Below, piece after piece: positions 42,767-50,726 of a stretch of DNA of 64,000 nt. Made by a program: the position numbers and the translations under genes. Origin of the DNA: an uncultured Bacteroidota bacterium (GTDB taxonomy: Bacteria > Bacteroidota > Bacteroidia > Chitinophagales > LD1); the NCBI GenBank assembly GCA_903861145.1, contig CAIOTH010000047.1, forward strand, positions 86,277-150,276, written 5' to 3'. The first letter of the stretch is position 1. Each line of letters starts with the position of its first letter. Under the pieces are notes generated by a model. That model saw nothing but the letters and a program-made list of their open reading frames with translations. It made no database searches and was not told the DNA's origin.

Positions 42767-43345
42767 TTAGCCGGTGTTTTTTCCTTTTAAATCGTCGCCC
42801 ATGGCGGTCCAGGCTTTAAAATTATTGATGCCAATAAACAAAAAGAAATAGGGAGCAACAACACAACCTAAAATTGTACCCCTACCGGTAAGAAGTATGC
42901 CGGGATGTTGAATAAAGTAGGGTATAGTTAATGCTGAATAAAGAACCAGGCTAATTATAAAAGCGCGGAGCGGACTTTTACGGCCGAAATACCAGATTAA
43001 GATAAAGGCAAGTGCAAAAAGCCCGCAAATTTCAGATTTAAGAGGATATACCGAATCCCAGCTATGAAAGGCCATAAAAAATAATGTAAGTGGTATGTAC
43101 AGCAATAAGTGAAAGGCATAACCTACCCGGTAGGCAGCCAGCGCCTGCTGCGTTTTTTCAACCCGAAGCTCGCCTAAAAACCTACGCTGGCTAACCTCAT
43201 CGCCGTTTTGAGGAAAACCACATTTAGGGCAAACAATAGCATCATCGGGAACAAATGCTCCACAACAAAAACATTTATGCGGGTCTTCAATTTCGAAATG
43301 CGCTGCACGCGAATTTCCGTACTTGCGGTAATCGTCATCTTCCAT
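42767..43345 (-). CDS. zinc-ribbon membrane protein
   Basis: 192 residues. The N-terminus has a zinc-ribbon (HKCFCCGAFVPDDAIVCPKCGFP, two CxxC pairs), followed by four membrane helices (VGYAFHLLLYIPLTLFFMAF, EICGLFALAFILIWYFG, LRAFIISLVLYSALTIPYF, TILGCVVAPYFFLFIG). The function is unknown; such proteins are found in many Bacteroidota. The next gene on the strand, 35 bp away, is an M29 aminopeptidase. Confidence 0.75.
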   Translation of the reverse strand: MEDDDYRKYGNSRAAHFEIEDPHKCFCCGAFVPDDAIVCPKCGFPQNGDEVSQRRFLGELRVEKTQQALAAYRVGYAFHLLLYIPLTLFFMAFHSWDSVYPLKSEICGLFALAFILIWYFGRKSPLRAFIISLVLYSALTIPYFIQHPGILLTGRGTILGCVVAPYFFLFIGINNFKAWTAMGDDLKGKNTG

Positions 43346-43379
43346 GAAGAGAATAATTTGAGCGGTTACAAAATTTCCG

Positions 43380-44504
43380 TCAAATTAAAAATAAACCATT
43401 TTCGTAAATCTTTTCCCCATCGGCCCAAATCTGGCCGCCGTTTTTCATATCGGTAATCATATCCCAATGCACGGCACTTTCGTTTTTGCCCCCGCATTGT
43501 TTGTACGATTGGCCTACCGCCATGTGTATGCTGCCCCCAATTTTTTCATCGAACAAAATATTGCGCGTGGTCCGCTGTATATTATAATTGGTGCCTATAG
43601 CCACTTCGCCCCATTTGCGGGCGCCGGGTATAGAGAAAACCTTATCCAAAACCTCTTTACCTTTTTCGGCATTCCAGGTTATTACTTCGCCATCTTTTAC
43701 TTCCAACGAAACACCTTCAACATCTTTACCCATATATAAACCGGGGTAGCTGAAATATACTTTGCCGTTAACGCTATCCTCAATAGGCGCGCTGAACACT
43801 TCGCCACTGGGCATGTTTGAGCGGCCATCGCTGTTAATCCAGGTACGCCCCTTAACCGAGAAAGAGATATCGATGTTTGGGCCCTTATACTGCACCTTCT
43901 CAACCTTGTTTAAATAGTCCACGTACACCTGCTGTTTTTTGCGCACCTCTAACCATTTGGCAATAGGGTCCTCATCGTACAAATAGCACGATTGATAAAC
44001 AAAGTGTTCGTATTCCTCAAGGCTTAACTCTGCATCATCGGCACCTGCTTGTGTGGGGTATTGACACAGTGCACGGCGCAAAGAGCCGTTGCCTATACGC
44101 TCGAAATAAATCCGGTTTAACTCTTGCTGCGATTGTTGAATGAGTTTGTACTTTTCAGGATTTTCGGGCTCTTTATCATCGTCACCTTTTTCAAAAGGCG
44201 CACGTATGTTAAGGTGGCACTCAAAGTTTTCCAGGATATATTTTTTCAAGGGGCTTACCCAGGTTAGCTGATGCTCTTCGCCGTATTTCACGGCCAACTC
44301 GCCTAAACCCTTTAACTCAACATTTAATACCGGTATGCCCCCGGCAATGTAAACGGCCTTCATAACTTCCTTAATCAGCGGTTCGGCAAGGGCACCCGCG
44401 TTAATGTAAACGCGGTCGCCTTTTTTAACGGCCATGCAATAATTTACCAGCAGGTTAGCATACTTAATTTGGATAGCATCGTGGTTCCGAACGGAGGTAG
44501 ACAT
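43380..44504 (-). CDS. aminopeptidase, M29 family (AmpS-like)
   Basis: 374-residue thermophilic-aminopeptidase family metalloenzyme. Landmarks: VKKGDRVYINAGALAEPLIKEVMKAVYIAGG near the N-terminus, WINSDGRSNMPSGEVFSAPIEDSVNG, GVSLEVKDGEVITWNAEKG, GEVAIGTNYNIQRTTRNILFDEKIGGSIHMAVG and ESAVHWDMITDM. These include the Glu/His residues of the two-metal site. It removes N-terminal residues from peptides in the cytoplasm. The zinc-ribbon gene follows 34 bp downstream. It diverges from the DUF4442 gene. Confidence 0.92.
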   Translation of the reverse strand: MSTSVRNHDAIQIKYANLLVNYCMAVKKGDRVYINAGALAEPLIKEVMKAVYIAGGIPVLNVELKGLGELAVKYGEEHQLTWVSPLKKYILENFECHLNIRAPFEKGDDDKEPENPEKYKLIQQSQQELNRIYFERIGNGSLRRALCQYPTQAGADDAELSLEEYEHFVYQSCYLYDEDPIAKWLEVRKKQQVYVDYLNKVEKVQYKGPNIDISFSVKGRTWINSDGRSNMPSGEVFSAPIEDSVNGKVYFSYPGLYMGKDVEGVSLEVKDGEVITWNAEKGKEVLDKVFSIPGARKWGEVAIGTNYNIQRTTRNILFDEKIGGSIHMAVGQSYKQCGGKNESAVHWDMITDMKNGGQIWADGEKIYENGLFLI

Positions 44505-44601
44505 AAAACGCGTTGTTTTGTAGGGTGAAAATATAAAAGTAATGTTTACCGCAACTGACTATAAAGAGGTATTGATTGCCGGATAAGAAAACGAAAGAAC
44601 T

Positions 44602-45117
44602 ATGAAGCAGTACGAAACCACGAAAAGGGAATCGCGAAAATCGGCAATGATGCGCAGGGGCTTTAACTTTTGGCCATGCATTTGGTGTAGCGGTGGCAGG
44701 GTTGAATTTATTGCCGGCGACTACCGCGAATTGCATGTAAGCATTAAACTGAATATACGTACGCGTAACAAGGTGGGCACCGTTTATGGCGGAAGTATTT
44801 ATAGCTCGGTTGACCCGTATTTTATGCTGATGTTTATGCAAATACTGGGCAAAGATTTTGTGGTGTGGGATAAGGCCGCATCGGTAAAATTTGTAAGGCC
44901 GATAGTGAATAAAGTAAAGTGCCGCTTTTTAGTAACCGAAGAATTGGTTGAAGAAGTAAAACACAAAATTGCCGTGCTGGGCGAATATACTTTTGAACTG
45001 CCCTTGAAATATGAAGACGAAGCCGGTGTTGTATATGCTGTTTTTACTAAAACAATATATGCGGCAAGCAAGGATTTTTATAAAAAGAAAATGGCGGCTA
45101 AAAGCACCGGCGCTTAA
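44602..45117 (+). CDS. DUF4442 hotdog-fold protein
   Basis: 171 residues of the DUF4442 family, related to acyl-CoA thioesterases. Visible landmarks: RRGFNFWPCIWCSGGRVEF, LNIRTRNKVGTVYGGSIYSSVDPYFMLMFMQILG and KFVRPIVNKVKCRFLV. Possible role in thioester metabolism, unproven. The stop overlaps the convergent cyclase gene by 4 bp. Confidence 0.88.
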   Translation: MKQYETTKRESRKSAMMRRGFNFWPCIWCSGGRVEFIAGDYRELHVSIKLNIRTRNKVGTVYGGSIYSSVDPYFMLMFMQILGKDFVVWDKAASVKFVRPIVNKVKCRFLVTEELVEEVKHKIAVLGEYTFELPLKYEDEAGVVYAVFTKTIYAASKDFYKKKMAAKSTGA

Positions 45118-47009
45118 GCAATGGGGCTCTCTACAAAATACATGTCTATCTTCTCTCTCTTTTTGGTTTCTACCTCACCGCGGTAAATGCAGTTAAAGTG
45201 GTCTTTAACCAATTGGTAGGTACCTCCCGAAATATTTATTTTGCCTTCTTCGCCGTGTTGTTCCATGCGGGCGGCAATGGTTACGGTATCGCCCCAAACA
45301 TCGTACGAAAATTTGCGGATGCCAATAATGCCCGCTATAACCGGACCGGTATGTATACCAATGCTGATTTCGAAGTAAAGCTCGCCTTTAGCCGAACGTT
45401 GTTGTTTTTCCTGCTCAACAAATTGCCGTATTTGCAGGGCTGTATTAACTACATTAATAGCATTTTCTTCGTCAGGCACGGCTGCGCTGGTTACGCATAG
45501 ATAAGCGTCGCCCACCGTTTTTATTTTTTCGATTTTATGTTTTGCGGTTATGGCATCAAACGCGTGGTAGTAGGTTTCTAATACCGATTGCATGCGTTTG
45601 CCCGAACTCTGCTCTTCGGTTTTGCCGGGTACTGCATTTATATCGGCAAACAAAACACTGGCCACGCCGTTTACTTTGTATTCGGCTTTTTTCAATTCGG
45701 CCACTACTTCTTCGGGCAAAATATTTAATAGCAATGCATCGGTGCGTTTCTTTTCGGCGGCAATTAAGCTACTGTCTTTACGCTTTTGGTAGAAGGCGAA
45801 AACCGCTAAGCCCGCAATAATGGCAAACAGCAAAATGCCAACTATCGAAACTTTTTTAACCAGCTTTTGCTTATCAATTTGGGCGCCCAGCATGGCATCG
45901 CGTTTGGCTTCTTCTACCTTGGCAATCTGGCGCTCTTTGTCGAAGTTGGCGGCCATATCCATTCGTGCCAGCTTTTTAGTTAACTCTTCGTTATGGCTTG
46001 CTTCCGAGAGATTGTGAAACAGTACGTGATACTCCAGCGCCCTGCTTTTATCGCCCATGCCGGCGTAAGCGTAGTATAACACCTGTGCCGCATCTTTTTG
46101 CAGTTGTATTTCCTCATTAGCGCGGCCTTCTTCCAGCGACATTTCGGCAAGGTCAATAGCTACGCGGTAGGCCTTATCGTTCAGCACAATGTAGCTCATC
46201 AATAAACGGCTATAGCTGAAGGAAGACATAGAGCCGGTTTCCTGAAACAAACTCATGGCCTGTTGAATGTACTCCATCGCCTTTTTATGCTCCTTCTTTT
46301 CGAAATATATCTCGGCAAGTTTTTGGTCGCAATTGGCTTTGTTGTTCAGGTTGCCCACCTCGTCGGATATGGTAATTGCGTTGTTATAAATCTGAATGGC
46401 TGTATCGACCTTGCCCCGCTTGTAAGCCAAATTACCGAGTGACAACAACACCCCCGGGTACCAAACCTTAAAATCGGCCTGACGGGCAATGTTGAGTGAT
46501 GACCGGTAGAGGGCCAGCGCTTTATCATCTTCACCAAGCGCTTCGTAAATTGAGGCTTTACCATCAAGGCTGCGGGCTATATTCTTTTTGTCGTTTATTT
46601 TTTCGGCAAGGGCACCGGTGGTTTCAAACAAATCAAGGGCGTTGCTGTATCTGCTTTGGTTTAAATCGAGGTTGCCCAGCCAATATTTGCAAAACGCCAA
46701 GCTGCTGGTATCTTTTAATTGCTGGTTAATTGCGGCGGCCTCGCTTATTAAAATTTTGGCTTTGGGGTAATCGTCAATTTTATAGTTGGCAACGCCCATA
46801 ATGGCAATTGCACGAGCCTGGCCTTTTTTGTAACCTATGGCTTGGGCTGCTGCACGGGTTTTTGTGGCTGACGCTAAACCTTGTTTTGGGTTTTGGTTAA
46901 GAGTAGCTTCCGACTCGTCGTTTTGCCTGTCAATATCCTGTGCAGATTGGGCAATAGCACCAATTACAAATATTGATATGCACAAAAAAGTAATGTAAAA
47001 TTTCTTCAT
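45114..47009 (-). CDS. TPR-domain class III adenylate cyclase
   Basis: 631 residues. A signal peptide is followed by about eight TPR-like repeats (residues roughly 30-335, for example SLGNLAYKRGKVDTAIQIYNNAITI), a coiled coil, one membrane segment (VSIVGILLFAIIAGLAVFAF) and a C-terminal CHD cyclase domain: VLFADI with the first metal Asp, EKIKTVGDAYLCV with Lys specifying ATP and the second Asp, and VWGDTVTIAARM. This topology puts TPRs in the periplasm and the cyclase in the cytosol. It makes cAMP in response to an unknown envelope signal, by family logic. It follows the paa cluster by 154 bp. Confidence 0.92.
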   Translation of the reverse strand: MKKFYITFLCISIFVIGAIAQSAQDIDRQNDESEATLNQNPKQGLASATKTRAAAQAIGYKKGQARAIAIMGVANYKIDDYPKAKILISEAAAINQQLKDTSSLAFCKYWLGNLDLNQSRYSNALDLFETTGALAEKINDKKNIARSLDGKASIYEALGEDDKALALYRSSLNIARQADFKVWYPGVLLSLGNLAYKRGKVDTAIQIYNNAITISDEVGNLNNKANCDQKLAEIYFEKKEHKKAMEYIQQAMSLFQETGSMSSFSYSRLLMSYIVLNDKAYRVAIDLAEMSLEEGRANEEIQLQKDAAQVLYYAYAGMGDKSRALEYHVLFHNLSEASHNEELTKKLARMDMAANFDKERQIAKVEEAKRDAMLGAQIDKQKLVKKVSIVGILLFAIIAGLAVFAFYQKRKDSSLIAAEKKRTDALLLNILPEEVVAELKKAEYKVNGVASVLFADINAVPGKTEEQSSGKRMQSVLETYYHAFDAITAKHKIEKIKTVGDAYLCVTSAAVPDEENAINVVNTALQIRQFVEQEKQQRSAKGELYFEISIGIHTGPVIAGIIGIRKFSYDVWGDTVTIAARMEQHGEEGKINISGGTYQLVKDHFNCIYRGEVETKKREKIDMYFVESPIA

Positions 47010-47163
47010 CCACCCCCTAACTTGGTGTCAAGTTAAACTTAAAACCGAAAAATTACAATTTTGCCACAACACGCCCGCTTAATACCCTGGCCTACCTAGT
47101 TATATAATTGTTTTGTAGTCTTAATGGGGCTACCGTCAATAATCGGGACGGTGAACAAGGCGG

Positions 47164-47685
47164 TTATACTGGTTTAAACTGCTCGAACCCCTGCTTACAA
47201 TTAAAACAGAACCTGATGGCGCGGCATAGGGTTGAACCAAATGCCGACCGTAGCGTGGTATCGGTACTGCCGCAATGCGGACAGCGCACGTTATTAAGCT
47301 GGGCTTCGGTTAATTCGCCTGAAAATGGCGCTGGCGGGGCAAGGCCGAATTTTTCTAATTTTCTTTTTGCCTCTTCGCTCATGCGGTCGCTGGTCCAGGC
47401 ATTTTCAAAGTCCACTTTTACTTCTACCGAATCAAAGCCCAATTTCATCACTTCATCGTATATGGAGTTTTTCATTACTTCGATTGCAGGGCATCCCACA
47501 AAAGTAGGCGTCATGGTAATTGTGCAGGTGGATGCGGGAGAGATTTCGACACCGTAAATAATACCCATGTCCACTACGGTTAGCACCGGTATTTCAGGGT
47601 CTTTTACGTTTTCAAGCGCAGCCCATACATCGCCGATGGTTAACGGGGTTGGTGTGGTTTTAATATCACTTGAAAGGGGTTCCAT
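47164..47685 (-). CDS. paaD: 1,2-phenylacetyl-CoA epoxidase subunit PaaD
   Basis: 173 residues from the ATG at 47685; a TTG at 47697 would add four residues. PaaD supports Fe-S assembly in the phenylacetyl-CoA epoxidase. The DUF59-type N-terminal domain (WAALENVKDPEIPVLTVVDMGIIYGV, FVGCPAIEVM) is followed by the C-terminal zinc finger CPHCGSTDT and FCFNCKQGFEQFKPV. It is the last of paaABCD on the minus strand; the usual paaE reductase gene does not follow. Confidence 0.95.
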   Translation of the reverse strand: MEPLSSDIKTTPTPLTIGDVWAALENVKDPEIPVLTVVDMGIIYGVEISPASTCTITMTPTFVGCPAIEVMKNSIYDEVMKLGFDSVEVKVDFENAWTSDRMSEEAKRKLEKFGLAPPAPFSGELTEAQLNNVRCPHCGSTDTTLRSAFGSTLCRAIRFCFNCKQGFEQFKPV

Positions 47686-47704
47686 TTTCTTTTTCAATTA
47701 GTTT

Positions 47705-48466
47705 CTACCACTCTGCTTCGGGGTCGGTGCGAACAACTTCGCACATTTCATCAAGCAGAGATTTAAGATATTCTGAATGGAAGCCTTTGCGTCCACCGTA
47801 AACAATTTTATCGTCCGCTACTTTAGGTAGTTGCAAGCCGGCGGCTTCAATAACCGGTGTAATTTTTTCTAACCACAGCTTTTTAGCTGCATCCTCGCCT
47901 GCAAAAACCTGTTGGCTAATAAGGTCGTTTTCCAATTCGCTTTTTTCGAAAACGCCCAACGCATAAGGCATAGCATAGTTTAATGCCGATTGCATGCGTG
48001 CGTGGCTTTCTTCGGTACCATGTCCCAATTGTTTTAAAAAGGTATCGGCATGCATGGTGTGGTATTTTATTTCGCCCTTTACTTTTTTGGCTAATTGTGC
48101 CAAGGGCTGAAATGATGAACCGGTTAGCATATCGTAACGTACAGCCTCGGCATGGTCAAATAAAAACTGGCGCACCAGGCTAAAATCGTATTCGCCTATA
48201 GGCAGCTCAACAAACTGGCAGCATTTAAAAAGCTTTTCGTCTTCGCGTAAAAAGGCAACCTTATCAGGTTCCGGCTCGCCTAAAATTTCATGCAATATTT
48301 GGTACAGTGCTTTGGCATGGCCAATTTTATCCTGTGCCATGGATGAAAACGCAAGGTCTTCCTCTAGCATGGGCCCTATACCAGTCCATTCGGAATTGCG
48401 GTGGCCGATAATTAATGCATCGTCGGCCATTTTATAAAGCAAATCTTTTAAGGCTTCGTTGTTCAT
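47705..48466 (-). CDS. paaC: 1,2-phenylacetyl-CoA epoxidase subunit PaaC
   Basis: 253 residues. Structural partner of PaaA with a ferritin-like fold but an incomplete metal site. Motifs: IGHRNSEWTGIGPMLEEDLAFSSMAQDKIGHAKALYQ, EAVRYDMLTGSSFQPL, KYHTMHADTFLKQLGHGTEESHARMQSAL. Ends 19 bp before paaD's ATG and starts 82 bp after paaB. Confidence 0.95.
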   Translation of the reverse strand: MNNEALKDLLYKMADDALIIGHRNSEWTGIGPMLEEDLAFSSMAQDKIGHAKALYQILHEILGEPEPDKVAFLREDEKLFKCCQFVELPIGEYDFSLVRQFLFDHAEAVRYDMLTGSSFQPLAQLAKKVKGEIKYHTMHADTFLKQLGHGTEESHARMQSALNYAMPYALGVFEKSELENDLISQQVFAGEDAAKKLWLEKITPVIEAAGLQLPKVADDKIVYGGRKGFHSEYLKSLLDEMCEVVRTDPEAEW

Positions 48467-48548
48467 GGTATTTACTTAATCTATTGTTTTACTGCCGTCG
48501 GCTTTAGCTAGCGGCAATGATTAAAGAATCTCTCACTTCCGATTTCGT

Positions 48549-48917
48549 TTAAATAACTTTAGCTGTATTTCGGTATTTTTCTATCCTGTCGCGCACTTTA
48601 TAATCGGCCGGGTCTCTAAATGTTTTTTCAGGAGTGGTTTCAAACATGTCTTCGTCTTCGGTTTGAAAAGTGAAAACATCACTGGTTTTAACTACCCATA
48701 AATTGGTGGTTTTTCCGCGGCGCCCAAAAACCTCTTTAGCCATAATTAAAGCCAACTCGGGCGATGAAGCGTGCACTGCTCCTACATGCGCATGTTGCTT
48801 GCCTCTCTTATCCTGGTGAAATACCTCCCAGGTTACCAGGTGCGAGTTAGTGTGCACCGGTTCGGTTTCATCTTTTTTTAAGTGCAGCCTTTTTATTCTT
48901 GGATCTAAGGAATTCAT
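48549..48917 (-). CDS. paaB: 1,2-phenylacetyl-CoA epoxidase subunit PaaB
   Basis: 122 residues, slightly longer than the common 95-residue form but otherwise typical (WEVFHQDKRGKQHAHVGAVHASSPELALIMAKEVFGRRGK, TNLWVVKTSDVFTF). Required for the multimeric epoxidase. Upstream paaA ends 32 bp before it. Confidence 0.93.
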   Translation of the reverse strand: MNSLDPRIKRLHLKKDETEPVHTNSHLVTWEVFHQDKRGKQHAHVGAVHASSPELALIMAKEVFGRRGKTTNLWVVKTSDVFTFQTEDEDMFETTPEKTFRDPADYKVRDRIEKYRNTAKVI

Positions 48918-48949
48918 TATTTGTGTTTTTTAAATCTTCAACAATCTGG

Positions 48950-49936
48950 TTACGCCAACGGCGCTACGTACTTTTCGTTTTTAGCGGTTAGTGCATTGCG
49001 TACCCAACGACCAGCTTCCTCAGCGTATTTACGCACGGCAAGCCTTTCGCTGTTACAAGGGCCGCCACCGTTTATTACTCTCTTAAATTCATCCCAATCG
49101 GGGTCGCTAAACTCCCAAATGCCGGCGTCGTTCTTTTTCAAATTAGGGTCGGGGAAGGTTATGCCGAGTTCCCATATTTTAGGCACGTATTGATCTAAAA
49201 ACTGGTTGCGCATATCGTCGTTACTTGCCAGTTTTACTTTCCATTTCATCAGTTTTTCTGAGTGCTGTGAAGTTCTATCGGGCGGGCCGAAGAAATGCAA
49301 CAGCGGACGATACCAACGGTTAATTGCATCCTGCAACATGGCGCGTTGTTTTTTGGTACCGGTGGCTAAATACACCACGTTATCGTGTCCCTGCTTTAAG
49401 TGAAAGCTCTCTTCGTAACATATCCTCTCTAAAGCGCGGCAGTACGGCCCGTACGAACCTTTTGAATTAATTACCTGGTTTACAATGGCAGCACCATCTA
49501 CTAAAAAACCAATTACTGCAACATCGGCCCATGTTTCGGCGGGGTAGTTGAATATGTTTGAGTATTTCGATTTGCCGTTCAGCAAATCTTCCAGCATCTG
49601 CTCACGCGTTTTTCCAAGTGTTTCGGCGGCGCTGTATAATAACTGGCCGTGGCCAATCTCATCCTGCACTTTGGCTATTAGCGCCAGCTTGCGACGAAAA
49701 TTAGGTGCCCGTGTAATCCAGGTGCCTTCGGGTAATGCGCCAACAATTTCGGAGTGCGCATGCTGCTCAATCATCCGGATTAACTGCTTGCGATACTCTT
49801 TAGGCATCCAGTCGCCGGGTTCAATTTTTTCGCCACGCGTAATGCGGTCTTCAAACTGTGCGAGCTTTATCGGATCCTCATCAATTGTGTTTAGGCGCTT
49901 TGCGTCTTCTTCGGTAATATTTGTGTTGCCGTACAT
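48950..49936 (-). CDS. paaA: 1,2-phenylacetyl-CoA epoxidase catalytic subunit PaaA
   Basis: 328 residues. The diiron centre residues are in [14 protein letters not shown] (ExxH) and [15 protein letters not shown] (Glu, His), with an N-terminal [14 protein letters not shown] helix. Converts phenylacetyl-CoA to the ring epoxide with O2. The gene heads paaABCD and follows the TetR regulator across a 70-bp spacer that contains dispersed repeat A. Confidence 0.96.
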   Translation of the reverse strand: MYGNTNITEEDAKRLNTIDEDPIKLAQFEDRITRGEKIEPGDWMPKEYRKQLIRMIEQHAHSEIVGALPEGTWITRAPNFRRKLALIAKVQDEIGHGQLLYSAAETLGKTREQMLEDLLNGKSKYSNIFNYPAETWADVAVIGFLVDGAAIVNQVINSKGSYGPYCRALERICYEESFHLKQGHDNVVYLATGTKKQRAMLQDAINRWYRPLLHFFGPPDRTSQHSEKLMKWKVKLASNDDMRNQFLDQYVPKIWELGITFPDPNLKKNDAGIWEFSDPDWDEFKRVINGGGPCNSERLAVRKYAEEAGRWVRNALTAKNEKYVAPLA

Positions 49937-49961
49937 TTTGAATGGTATTTAGTATTTAGAA

Positions 49962-49998
49962 AACAGCCAGCCCCTTCCGTCCCCTAAAGGGGAAACCA
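49962..49998. repeat. dispersed repeat A, copy 2
   Basis: 37-bp sequence starting AACAGCCAGCCCCTTCCGTC and ending AGGGGAAACCA, identical to 52832-52868. The CCCCT/AGGGG ends can pair. It lies between paaA and the TetR gene. Confidence 0.8.
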
Positions 49999-50006
49999 GG
50001 GCCGGT

Positions 50007-50585
50007 TTAGCTTTTTAATCCTTTCAATAATAAGTTTGCCATGTCTTCGGCTATCTGGTCTTGCGTTAAACGCTCATTGCTTCTGTATAAATCGTAGGTG
50101 GCGTTAAGTGCTGAGAAGATGGTGAAGGTTACCAGTTTAATGTTCATAGGTTTAAAGTCGCCTTTCTTTATTCCCTTGTCAATAATATCCCTGAACTTTA
50201 GTTCGTACTCGTGCCGCTGTTTTTTGAATTGCGCCAAATTGGGCTCTTCTAAAAACATCCATTCCTGAAAGAACACGCTGCTGGCTTCCAGGTTATTGGC
50301 TATAACAGAAATGTGCCCTTTAATAGCTGCCCGCAGTTTTTTGGTGGCCGATTTCTCATCTGCATCTACACCTTCGAAGGCCTTGAAGAACTGAGCGGCG
50401 ATGTCGCTGCAAATTTCGCGCAGCAAATCGTCTTTGCTTTTGTAGTGGTTATAAATGCTGGGGGCCTCAATGCCCACCTCTTTGGCCAGTTCGCGCATGC
50501 CAACGGCTGCGTAGCCGCGTTCGCGAAAAAGCTTTTGCGCCGTAAGGCGAATGTTTTGCCTTGTAGATATAGTTGCTGTTGCCAT
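50007..50585 (-). CDS. TetR-family regulator of the paa cluster
   Basis: 192 residues. The N-terminal HTH is RQNIRLTAQKLFRERGYAAVGMRELAKEVGIEAPSIYNHYKSKDDLLREI, classical TetR. The C-terminal ligand domain is typical of fatty-acyl- or phenylacetyl-CoA-responsive members (PaaR/FadR-like). It lies directly before paaABCD on the same strand. Two AAACTAAC half-sites bracket a -7 box upstream of its start, suggesting autorepression. Confidence 0.9.
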   Translation of the reverse strand: MATATISTRQNIRLTAQKLFRERGYAAVGMRELAKEVGIEAPSIYNHYKSKDDLLREICSDIAAQFFKAFEGVDADEKSATKKLRAAIKGHISVIANNLEASSVFFQEWMFLEEPNLAQFKKQRHEYELKFRDIIDKGIKKGDFKPMNIKLVTFTIFSALNATYDLYRSNERLTQDQIAEDMANLLLKGLKS

Positions 50586-50588
50586 AGT

Positions 50589-50646
50589 AAACTAACGAGT
50601 GGTAGCAAAGGTACGAAATGCTTTTGAGACAAACAAGTGTTAGTTT
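50589..50646 (-). promoter_or_regulatory. promoter and TetR half-sites before the paa regulator
   Basis: On the minus strand, TACCTTTG (50606-50613) is a TAnnTTTG -7 box with TTTG 17 nt upstream. AAACTAAC (50589-50596) lies at the transcript start side and its inverted partner GTTAGTTT (50639-50646) at the -33 side. Confidence 0.6.
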
Positions 50647-50680
50647 GGGAGAGATATTAGAGCCAGGACAGCAGAAGAGG

Positions 50681-50718
50681 CCAACTAATCCTCGTTTATT
50701 TTAACGAGGATTAGTTGG
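50681..50718. repeat. perfect 16-bp inverted repeat
   Basis: CCAACTAATCCTCGTT/AACGAGGATTAGTTGG with a 6-nt loop, 9 bp after the stop of the 50727 gene and upstream of the TetR promoter. A stable stem without a T-run on either strand; possible transcript-end stabiliser or insulator. Confidence 0.85.
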
Positions 50719-50726
50719 GTAATTGG

